This document shows, one piece after another, positions 23,092 through 32,923 of a stretch of DNA of 64,000 nt; the stretch's first letter is position 1, and each line of letters opens with the position of its first letter. The translations under genes were made by a program, and so were the position numbers. Under the pieces are notes generated by a model. It worked only from the letters and a program-made list of their open reading frames with translations, was not told where the DNA came from and did not search any database. The DNA lies in contig JAGPYM010000023.1 of the NCBI GenBank assembly GCA_020736575.1, positions 62,001 through 126,000 of the forward strand, in the 5' to 3' direction. This DNA comes from Thelonectria olida (taxonomy: Eukaryota > Ascomycota > Sordariomycetes > Hypocreales > Nectriaceae).

Positions 23092-24603
23092 GGTAGCGGT
23101 TGGGACACAAGCTCTAAAGAGATAGAGGTTGAGCCGCCGCGAGATGTTTCGACAATGGAGCTGTTCAACTGCGATGGTTCAGAAGCACAGAGAGGGAGGT
23201 GAAGGCCCTTATCTCTGCACACATGGCGCAAAAGGACTCTTGCATAATAAGCGCGCCTCCGACGGACCTAGGGTTGAAGGTACATGAATACGTCCAGCCT
23301 AGATCCACGAGCTTTTAACGCAAGTACTACAAATGTTCGTCTAGATAATGACCAACTCTCATTATTTCCGAGCTCGTGGGAAGGATGTTGGTCTAACGTA
23401 TGTGCGAAGAAAGTTCAACCCGTCAGGTACCTGGTCGAAATGCGGATGCCTCAGGCCATATGCAGGGACATGCATCACCAATTCAACTGATACGAACCGT
23501 ACAGACCGAGCAGTGAACCACCAAAATTGTCCTAATTCTATTTGCACGCAGCTTTCGGGTTGTAGACAAGTATCTTGCAACAGAGCTCCTCCAAGTGAAG
23601 ATTCGAACAATACCTGCTGCGGTTTGAAACCCTGCATTAACCCCCACACTTTGGCCTGGTGCTTAGTGCTACTTATTCTAGACTTGGCGATCTTTAGAAT
23701 CAGACCATTTTCCTTCATTGTGGTATGATTCTATGATCTCAGCCACAAGTTCTGGAAGGGATCGCCGCATTAGGCCGGATTCGGGCTTAGATGAATGGTC
23801 TCGAGGAGTCCCACCCCGGCGCCGGCCCAGTGGGTCGCTGTCGTGGGTGTGGGTGTCGAGGCGGCTACCCCGAGTGGCCGAGGACCGCAGGTCAGACTGG
23901 CCACAAGCGTCATCGCAATTATCGAGCTGTCCGCCAAAAGGTCTTCAGTAATGGGGCAGCGACTGGGCCCCCATGAGTTAATAGAAACGGACCAACGTTC
24001 TTGCAGGTCGGTATTCGCAATACAGTGCCAATTCTATGTTTTTTCCCCATTTGATGGTTTACCCCCGCTTTGCTTCGTCACCGGATATGATGGGTCAATT
24101 CCCACTAGCAACATGTATTGGTTTTAGTTCACGCGTTGTGGGGGTGTCGCAAGGGTTTCAGCGGTCCGCGTCCCCGCGGCACTTGCTAAGGTTGATCCAG
24201 AGGGGCATTGAGATTACTACATCAAGTTCCTTGAAGGCATTGATCATAGAGCGATCATGCCGGTGCGTACCCACCTCTCTTTCAAAGCAAGTACCGAAAA
24301 AGCAATAGAGTAAACCCCGGGCATGCTCCTTTTTTGCACTCCTCTCCCGCCACTATTCGTTGAAAGATCGATAAATGCTTGTAGGACCCGAGTAGGCTAG
24401 GTCGATTCTGGTTAAAGCCCACCTAAGTCTTCTTTATCAAATGCACGACGACTATGAGTACCTGCTTTAAAAAAAAGAGCTCGTCTCGGAGAATAAAGCC
24501 TCAGTATGTCCCCAGGTTTATATTCATGAGCATGGTGAAATGCGTCCCACGTACGCTTTGATGTCCTATCAACGATTCTACTCAGCAGCCTCGCCATACC
24601 ACG
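23092..24603. other. Gene-free stretch
   Basis: No ORF with recognisable domain content. A 126-codon plus-strand ORF (23348-23728) is cysteine-rich but lacks a signal peptide and overlaps an equally long antisense ORF; I do not call it. No repeat was recognised. Confidence 0.45.
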
Positions 24604-25330
24604 ATGGAAGATGATCATGCTCTAAAGCTGATCGCATCCATAGCCCAAAAGCTTCCATCCGAAGATTTCTTTCGTTTCCGACAAACATGCAAAGAGATCA
24701 ATAGTGGGACCCTTCCCGTTTTTGCGAATCGCTACTTCAAGACACACCATGTCATGCTCGAACGGCGAAGTCTGAGTAACCTCATTACTATCTCACAACA
24801 TCACTCCTTGGGTCCTTCGGTGCATAACTTGGAGATTTGTACTGATCACCTCCCGCCTATTGAAGGCCCCAGAAGCCTGGAAGCATCCCTCTCATTGATG
24901 AAAATGAGCGAGGAGGAAGATTCTCCCCAACGTTGCAACACGACTCTCGAGGAGGATAGTAGACCCGGCTGGAATAATTTCTGCCAAGATAAGACCGGCT
25001 GGCCGGAGGTCCGAGCTACCGGTCAGAGAGCCGTCTCAGCACTGTAACAACCCCTCAGCTAGGGCCTCGCTGAACAGAGAGAAATAGGGCTCCAAGCCAC
25101 TCGTTAGATTGAAGAAAGGAAGAGCTTCCATATGACTTTTAATCCAACCTGCTACTGAATGTGACAATTTCGAACGGATCGACCCGCAAATTTATCGCCA
25201 GTACTTGGAGGATCAAGAGAGCCCCATCCAGTCAGGAGTCGGTGCCGCTTATCAAGCACAGGCAATGGCACGCCTCCCTAATTGCAAAACAGTCATTCTT
25301 GACAACTCCTTCGACGCCAAAAAGGAATAA
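24604..25330 (+). pseudogene. F-box protein relic
   Basis: The ORF 24604-25047 begins MEDDHALKLIASIAQKLPS, followed by FRFRQTCKEINSGTLPVFA, an F-box-like N-terminus of the kind seen in large fungal F-box families (Skp1 binding, substrate recruitment to SCF ubiquitin ligases). It ends early in unrelated-looking sequence. A further piece in another reading frame at about 25170-25328 (QIYRQYLEDQE, then AMARLPNCKTVILDNSFDA) fits the middle of the same family. Stops and frame changes separate the pieces, so I call it a pseudogene. F-box-like assignment is by pattern and could be wrong in detail. Confidence 0.5.
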
Positions 25331-28300
25331 ATAGAGGATATTACACAGAGTCGACAAAGTAGCACGACTCCGATGGAGACTAGTAGCAGTTCATGATAGC
25401 TTCCATGGAACTCACCAGGGTATCTCCAAACCACCTCTCTTCTGTGGCTGTTCTAATCACCGTTGGCAAAAGAATTTGATCAAGATTGACCGAAAAGTCC
25501 GGGCGTTGCTCTAACTATACTGAATGAATCGTAAACAAGCCCAGAACACCGAAGCACTTTCTTGTGCGGGGGATGTGCTCGCTCTTGCGCAATGCCGAAT
25601 GCCGCTCAAACGAGGCTTCGGGGGTACGACTCTCCCGGAACGATGGGAGACAAGCTATTTGAGCCAACCTACCGCCACAAGCGTCATGCATCGCCGGCTT
25701 GAATTCGCCATGACTGCCTCACTGACTCAGATCCCATTTGCGACGAGGAGCTCATCATGCGCCGTTGTTGGGTGCGACGGCGGACATCTTCTCGCGAGGG
25801 AACGGCTACAGGCCAGGCGGCTGGCAGAACACGACCACAGCGGTACAGCGAAGGAGTTGGCGGAAACCAACCCAACAGGCGACGGCTGGCGACGACTAAG
25901 CGCCTACCCTACGAACTGTATGAGACAATTGGCCAAGACGAGCGAGGAGTGAGGAAACGAAAAATGATGGCACCAATCTAATTGAGTGAGAATTATTTGA
26001 AGAACAAAAGAAATTGAACAGCCATGTGTTCAGAACAGCTATTTAAGCTCATGTCGTCAGGATTGGGGTCCTTGATGCGACAAACTGCGACCCAATAACT
26101 CGGCTTGCCTCGCCCGATATCCATAGAGTTGCAAGTCTGCATCATGAATGCTTTCACAAAGGAGTTGAGGTTCAAGACACGGGAAAGAAGCTGCAAGAAG
26201 TCACAGTCAGAAACCAACGTCAAGAGCAAGTCCTTGAAACGACAGTAGATACATCCAGCGATGCCGACATTCAGGCATTTGAGGGCATATCTGATTCATC
26301 ATCACTGAAAACTTGAGTCTCTTCTCTGCCTCTGGTGCTGATGGACCGCCGCAGTTCACGTTGTGGTTGCTGGAACGACTGTCGGAGCGGAATATGACCA
26401 ATTCCGACGACTAGAATTGAAGAAGTCTAAGGAAAGAAACCGACGCGAGAATCGAACCTGCAACCTTCGAGTCGGCAAGGCCTCGGTGACTGAGCTCCGG
26501 TTGGGCTCGACATAGTTTTCACAGAGTAGAGTCTGGATGAGAACCATTAGCATTGATTGCATTATTGTACCACAATAGCCCCGGGTTTCTCTCGCCCAGT
26601 AGAGCACCAGGGCCTTCTGCGATCAATCCCTGTCTACTTACTCGGCACTGTTTCCTCCACCGGCTTTTTATTGTTCGCATTTGTTGACAATTCGCTGCGC
26701 CTCCATTCAACCAAGCTCGCCTCCACAGCCTGTTGCTGATGCTTGACGGCGCTGCGCAAACCGCGGTCCATGTCACGCAGCTCCTGAATGATAAGCTGGA
26801 TGTGACTCTCTGATCTATTTTCATTCTTAGCTTCAAGCACCGCTAGTTCAGGTTGAGTGACACGCACACATCTTTGGGCTTGATAGTACAGCCCGTAGCC
26901 GCCATGCTACCTGTCTTTGCGGGGACTGTTGTTGCCTACCTCTTGGACTAAGGACTTATTGCTCAGGACCAAGATGTGGGATGCATAGGAACTGACCGGT
27001 AGAAGACGGGATTCACAAGTTGACACTACGTGAAATTATATTCTACCATGAAGGCAGTCTTATCCTCGAAACTGGCTCGTTCAAATCTCGATATGATGGG
27101 GAGATGAGACGGGATCCGGGATCCTCGGGACACTCGCCTAGTCCCACAAGGCAGCATCACACAAATCCTGACCAGACTGTTTCCGTCCTTAGGTCCATCT
27201 CATTAGCATCCCCTCCTCTCTTGTCCGAGTCCGTCTCTTCGCCAGGAAGCCTCGCTGAAAGCCATAAAACACCCATTATCAATGGTAAAACATGATACAT
27301 CACAACAGGTGGTTCGACAACAACAAGTTCGCAAAGCACGGAGCTGAAAATGGAAGACTAGAGTCAACTAAACTAGAAATCCCCGGGATTGAGCAGCCAT
27401 GCGTTTTTCAGGGCTTTCATCCAATCTTGGGCTGAGGGAATGAAGACCTCCCTAGAACTATGAAGTCAGTGCCTTAAGAGTTCCCCTGGATTTAGGGGTA
27501 GCATTTCCGAGGAGTATGAACTGTGGCGTCCAATCATGATGAGTTGCTTCATGTCGTTCATTTCTTTCACGTCGAAAAATGACTTGTCAACATGATCATC
27601 TACGTGCTGTAACTGTCATCTTCAACAGGGGCAACGTCCGGGTCTCTGACTCTCTCCTCAGCTTCTCTTTCATTGTCGACTGCCAAACGGATAGAGCTCT
27701 GTCACAAGTTAGCTAAAGAGGTGACCGCCCCTCCAACAGCAACAGTTCACCGATCACCGTTCACCGATAAATGGCGGTAACTAACCCCTCACTACCAAGA
27801 CAAGACCAACGGCAGCACGTGATCTTTCAGACTAGCCCTGCGCATTACACTCACAGCATGCGTGTCAACATCCCACATCCCACATGGCTTATTCCTACCG
27901 TCTCAGGGGTTCAAAGTTCGGCGAGATCGACCACAGCCAGCCGGAGTTCCTTGCTAATGCAACTCAAGCTTGAAAAATAGTTCAGATAACACACATCGTG
28001 GTTTGCAACCGGTCACGTGCCGGTACACGGATTAGGGGATGGTGAGCGGGGTTGCACGCGTCTCGGGTGTCAGAGGTGCAAAGATGGCGATGCGCTCCAT
28101 GAGGTGCGCCATACCCACAGCGTTCAAAGATTGCGAGTCAAATCTGTGATGAGATGTGGCGAGCATGCAACTTGTCCCTGGCCGTCGTTATCTCGAAACA
28201 GGGACTGTACGTCTATCTCCGTACCCTAGAATCTGGCAGATCGCCTTGGCCCGGGTCTGCCGGCGACAGTTCTGGACGAAGCCGACCAGAAGCCCATCGA

Positions 28301-28363
28301 GGCGGCATGTCAGCGGCATGATCAGGCTGGGCACATGCCAGTTTGAGACGCCGGGGTAAGGGT
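25331..28363. other. 3-kb stretch without a supportable gene
   Basis: Short ORFs only. One minus-strand ORF (26634-26867) would give a charged helical peptide but has no start context or partner exon. A tRNA-like module at 26437-26503 is listed separately. Nothing else recognised. Confidence 0.45.
26437..26503 (-). repeat. tRNA-like module, possible SINE head or decayed tRNA
   Basis: On the minus strand an A-box-like GAGCTCAGTCACCGAGG and a B-box GGTTCGATTCT occur at tRNA-like spacing (about 30 bp). AACCGGA at the 5' side partly pairs with GTCGGTT at the 3' side. The T-stem has one mismatch, the anticodon stem is imperfect and the module is about 65 nt, short of a normal tRNA. This fits a pol III promoter of a tRNA-derived SINE or a tRNA pseudogene. 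No A-rich tail or target duplication was identified. Confidence 0.4.
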
Positions 28364-29367
28364 TCAGTGAACCGACGACTGCGACTGAGGGTAGTACATG
28401 GGATACATGTACCAGGCGGACTGCTGGTGGTGGTGATGCGACATGTAGGGGTGAGAATGGGGAGTGGGGGGCTGTAGCGGAGGATTGCTGCGGCGGAACC
28501 CGGCGTCTAGACACTGAGTGTGAGTAACCTCCTTGCCAGGCCTCACGTCGGGTAGAGGAAGTCCTTGGGGAATCGTACCGTGATGGGTCACGCCGTCATA
28601 CTCCATCTTGACAACGTCCTTGTGACACACGGCGCAGATGCTTGAGGAGCTGGTGTTGTTGGAGGGGAGGATCGAGGTGGGGCACGCTGATTGGGATATG
28701 GCCAGCGCTATAGTCGTCGGCTGATGATGATCGGCTCGAGACGTTGGAGGGGACAGGGCAGGGGACGGTGCTCGCCCAGGATTCGCAGTTGTTGGATAAA
28801 GGGACGTATTGTTGGCTGTAGTCGGGGAGGGAGTTGTAGTCGCCAGGGAATGGTGATTCGCGAGGGCTAGGAATGGCATCGCTACCAGTGCTGAGGTTGT
28901 CATTGTAGATTGTTGACGTTAACAAGAGCTCGTCTGGCAACGAGAGCTGTCGTGGAGTTAGACCTGGTGCAGAGCACGGTGATGAAGTCATTGGCACTCC
29001 CATATTCTCCTTGAGTCGCATCAGCTCTTCCTCAAGCGCCTTGTTGCGGCGCAACAGCTCTTGGACGGTCTGGTCGCCGCTCTGCTTGCTCTTGAGCTCC
29101 TCCAACTCGCGCTCCAACCGCTCGATGTGCTCCTTGGTGCGGGCGAGTTGTGAGGGAGTAAGGGTAGAAACATTTCTGGGGCCTGAATAATGTTGTGTTA
29201 GTATGGTAGGAATAGGTTGTCTTGCTCTGCTTTGTTCCTGTCTACTACAATGCGCCGAGATCCATGACATGGGAACAATGAAGCAAGACTAACAAGCAAA
29301 TAAAGGAAAAAAGCAACATACCCTTTCGTTTGGGCTTGGCGAGCTCTGCTGAAGATGATCGGGTCAT
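28364..29367 (-). pseudogene. bZIP-type transcription factor relic lacking the basic region
   Basis: Exon 1 is 29367-29322 (MTRSSSAELAKPKRK). A 139-bp intron 29321-29183 has GTATGT donor, ACTAACAC branch site and CAG acceptor. Exon 2 starts at 29182. Exon 2 encodes GPRNVSTLTPSQLAR directly followed by TKEHIERLERELEELK and a coiled coil to about KENMGVP. In the fungal family this resembles, a basic segment with the DNA-contacting Asn/Arg residues lies between those two blocks; here it is absent. Downstream the frame reading from exon 2 stops at 28596. The adjacent frame continues to 28364 with what looks like the proper C-terminus, ending MYYPQSQSSVH, so a +1 shift is needed at about 28620-28730. 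Zipper without DNA-binding region plus frameshift suggests a dead gene. Confidence 0.6.
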
Positions 29368-29554
29368 ATTAGTTGTGTGTGATGAGGCGGGAGAGGTAGG
29401 TCGACTAAAGGTTGTCGGCAGGCCGGTCCAAGGGGTTAGATACACCAAATTTTTAGTCTGTCTCTTGGTCAGTGTCTGTGTGTGTCTCTCTCTCTCTTTT
29501 CTCCAACTTGTGAAGTTACCTACCGGCGGTACTAGACTAGCAGCAGTCTCCCAA

Positions 29555-32014
29555 TAGTGATGTTGTACAGTATGTACAACCGTGTTGTACGTACGTACGT
29601 ACAGAAAGAAAAAGTACGTACACGTACTATGTACGTACAATGGGGATCCACAATACTCCTAATAAGGGAATTTATGTACAGATACGGGGCTGTACAAAAG
29701 CTCTGTTGGCTTAGCAGCTCAACACACTCTGCCATTCTCTCCCGATTGAAGGTATCGCCAAAAAGATGGCGCCCACCAAAGCTAACGCTGCCTTCGTTTG
29801 GCGACAGTTTATCGACCTCGGTCGCTCCAACTCCAAGAAAAGCAAGCGATACAGATGCCGTCACTGCCAGAAGGATTTTGCAGCGACCTCTATTGGGAGG
29901 CCGAAAGAGCATCTCGCTGCGTGTGAGAAATGGCAAGCCAAGCAGCGACAAGAGCGTCAAGCTCAAGATAACGCTGGCTATCTTCCCTCATATTCTGAAG
30001 CTATACAAAAGAAGATAACCGTGGTCGGAATTCAGCATATCTCGCAAGTCGAGAGTCACAGTTTCGCCTATGATGCCGCCGCCGCTGTAATCGCCGGCGG
30101 CCGGCCCTTCAGCCTCTTCGAGAGCCGCCGTTGGCGTTATTTCTTCACTCGCATTAAGCCTGGCTGGAAGCCTCCTAGCCGCGCCGTTATCACGAGAATT
30201 CTTCCCGATTTCTATCAGGAACTCTATGACGAGGTTTTCAAACGCATTACCAGCTCAGAATGGTTCAACATCATATTTGACGCTTCCGATAATATCTCGG
30301 GCCACAGAATCGTTAATATCTCGGTACAACTACCAGACGGCCCAGCCTTCTACTAGAAAACGCTTGACACGGGAGACGAACAGCACACAGCAGAGAATTG
30401 GGTGAAGTTGATATGGGGAGAAATGCAGCAACTGTGCGGCGGTGATCTCTCCAGAATCAATTCTATCTGTACAGATACCGAAAACACGATGCGCTCTGTA
30501 CACGACTTGCTAGGGAGATTCCCAGAGCTCTCACATGTCAACTTCTCTCTATGCGATTCTCACGGCCTTCAGCTTCTAATTAAAGATATCCTTCTTCTTC
30601 CATTCTTTGAGGATCTCTTTAATAACGTCAGCACCCTTCTCACGTTCTTCTCACGGTCTAAATTACAATTGCAAAGGTTGAGAATGTGCCAGCGTACAAG
30701 GTGGAACGGAGTAACTCGCGCGCTGATCAGAAGGTACCGGTAAATCGCCAGCTGCGACTGAGAAATCGCTGCACTAACTCGCTCGTTCCGAGTAGTGTAA
30801 TTACACGCTGGGGTTCTCAGTACAATTCTTTCTTCTCCCTCCTCCGTTCTCGAGACCCTGCTAGAGACTGGTCTATTCGAAAAGATGTACGAGATGAGCT
30901 GCGATCTCAAGATTGCCACGTTCTCCTGCCCGAAGCGGTTCGAACCATCAAAGACAACAGCTTCCGGCTAAAACTCGAGGCTGCGATCGCTGTGCTAAAG
31001 CCCGTGAACGAATTTCAACACGCTTCCGAGGCTGATGGGGCGGGAATCGCACACGTTGTAAATCGCTGGCTGCAAATCAAAAGCAAATGGGCTGAGATAG
31101 GAGAGGCTGATCAGTTTCCTGATATTCCGTGGGACGACATTGACGCTATATTCAAAGCCCGGCTCGATAAGCAAACGTACGATATACATTGGATCGCCGA
31201 TGCCCTCCGGCCTGATACAACAGGTCCAAATTCGAAACTGCCGCCTAGCGTCTTTGCGCGCGTACAAGAGTATTTGCAGAAACAGCTGAAAAACGACGAC
31301 GAATATCACCGTGCCCTTTCCGAATTCACACACTTCCGAATGCGTACAGGCGGCCCAGACGGCTTATTTAATAAGCACAGCGCTGTATACGACGATGGCT
31401 TCAAGCCAGCAATGGCGTGGCAGTGCCTCCTCAACCAGGGCTCGATTCTGGCTAGAGTAGCCTGTGAAGGTAATGAACACGCTTGCGAACTCCGTACCCT
31501 CAGAACGAAGTTTCTCTGCTATTAGTTTCGTACACACGAAAGCTCGGAATCGCCTTACGCCCATGCACGCTGACATGCAGGCCTTCATTTTTATGAACGA
31601 CCGCGTATTAGATCGCCTTAAGGATCAGAAGTACGCACATAAAAAGCGCTGGGCGGATCTTGAGGAGAAGGACTGGCTAGAACTCGAAGATTCTTATCTG
31701 GAGTTATTTGTGAATGCGCAGGGCAAGAAGGTCTGGATGGATGGTGTGATGGCCTCCACCAGTGGAGATTTTGAGTGGGAGGGTGTATTACAGTCGACGG
31801 GTGATATATTAGGGGTTGGCACTGAGGTGGAATCAGAGGTTGGAGGCTAGGATGGCAGAAGACCCGGACCTTGAGAGCCATACTACCAGTATTGCCTAAA
31901 AGGAAGGGGGAAATTTGTATGGTACGTACTTGTATGTACAACTCGATTGTACGTACGTACAATGGCTAAAATACAGTACGTACGTACATACGTGTACAAT
32001 AAATTGCATCACTA
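29555..32014 (+). mobile_element. hAT transposon family D (2,460 bp), decayed
   Basis: The ends TAGTGATG (29555) and CATCACTA (ending 32014) are inverted. Both are followed inward by TTGTACA and dense GTACGTAC palindromic repeats (29562-29640 and 31920-31995), a typical hAT subterminal architecture. The transposase inside is broken. No 8-bp target duplication is visible, so the flanks may have been rearranged. The right end abuts the truncated coding sequence at 32015. The left end lies about 190 bp upstream of the bZIP relic's start codon. Confidence 0.72.
29766..31850 (+). pseudogene. hAT transposase of family D, nonsense and frameshift mutations
   Basis: The N-terminus MAPTKANAAFVWRQFIDLG with RCRHCQKDF and HLAAC forms a BED zinc finger. 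FDASDNISGHR (first Asp region), SICTDTENTM, and LANSVPSERSFSAISFVHTK (C-terminal dimerisation/Glu) follow. The frame is broken by TAG at 30354-30356 after PAFY, where the family usually has Trp (TGG to TAG). A shift is needed between about 30690 and 30740, and another near 31470, to follow the protein to 31850. The element therefore cannot encode an active enzyme. Confidence 0.8.
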
Positions 32015-32537
32015 CTTGCCGCGCTCCAGATGCTGCCACGCCTTGGAGTAAGTATAAACCCATAACTTATCACCAGGGATAACAAGTTTCTTATATCTCG
32101 TTGGGTTACTGGCAATAATTTCGTCGAGGTAGCGAAGGTCATCTTCGTCATTCGTGTTAACGACCCATAGGACCTCGTCAAGCCAGCCTCCATTATCGAC
32201 CATGTTTCGCTATTAGAGATTAGCAATGGGACTTAAGATAGTATGCCCACCGGTTACTCACCTCTAAATAGCAGCGCATACAAGAGACTCTGTCCCTCCG
32301 CCCGTAGAAAACCAGTCCGTTAACGATAATATCTTTAGGCTTGATAAGTGGCACTTGGAGTCGATCGTTTATAACCTTGGGCGGAGCATCACAATACCGC
32401 TCTAAAAAGCGCCAATTGCTAGAAAGAGAGGCGGGGATTAGATTTACCATATAACAGGTGGCGATGAAAAGTGAACAAAGAATGACGCGAAATTGTCTAA
32501 CTCTTTGGCGACCTTGTAGCAAGGGGATAATTGCCAT
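32015..32537 (-). pseudogene. 5' half of a membrane-anchored glycosyltransferase-like gene, cut by hAT D
   Basis: Exon 1 is 32537-32262, the intron 32261-32210 (52 bp, GTGAGT..TAG), and exon 2 starts at 32209. The protein begins with a type II signal anchor (hydrophobic, about residues 17-35). Across the splice it reads CYLERNMVDNGGWLDEV, then KLVIPGDKLWVYTYSKAWQHLERGK. This matches, by memory, a conserved fungal family in which a KIDDD metal-binding segment follows shortly after. That segment is absent because coding sequence stops exactly at the hAT D end (32014), giving an immediate TAG. No continuation was found on the other side of the element. Confidence 0.55.
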
Positions 32538-32923
32538 CTTCGGCTAGTTGTTTTGCTTAGAAAGAATAACAAAGAAAGAATACAGAAAGGAATGGATACA
32601 CACACACACACAATTTATTTCGCCCGGTGGCTTATAACCAATAGGGCACTAGTTGCTATTGTACATATCCATTTCCCAAATTTTGCCATGATCTCGTAAA
32701 AGCCCTTATAGCGTCCAATTTTTTGCTTTTGTCTCTTCGTTTTTCCGTCTCTCCGCAGAATCTCGTGGGGTTTGTATTATTGGCAAGCTAACTTGAAGGC
32801 TATTCTTCAAGTGTTCAGAGTCCTATCTACGGCGGCTGAAGCGGTGCCCGCTGTCCATGGCACGAGGTGTTTGATGCAGGGTAGGTTAGTAAGAAAGAAT
32901 AGGTAAGGTTTCGCAATCTGTCT
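32538..32923. other. Promoter side of the truncated gene and 3' flank of LINE E1
   Basis: Contains an (AC)n microsatellite at about 32598-32612 and the likely 3' UTR of the minus-strand LINE ending near 32880. No gene seen. Confidence 0.45.

Noticed and set aside
16912..23099. 8-bp target duplication for hAT B
   Set aside because: Flanking octamers differ; the terminal repeats are good but the duplication cannot be shown. The same holds for hAT C and D.
23348..23728. Cysteine-rich 126-codon ORF, possible small secreted effector
   Set aside because: No signal peptide, and an equally long ORF on the opposite strand; no support for either.
26634..26867. Charged helical minus-strand ORF of 77 codons
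   Set aside because: No start context, partner exon or known family; composition alone is not enough.
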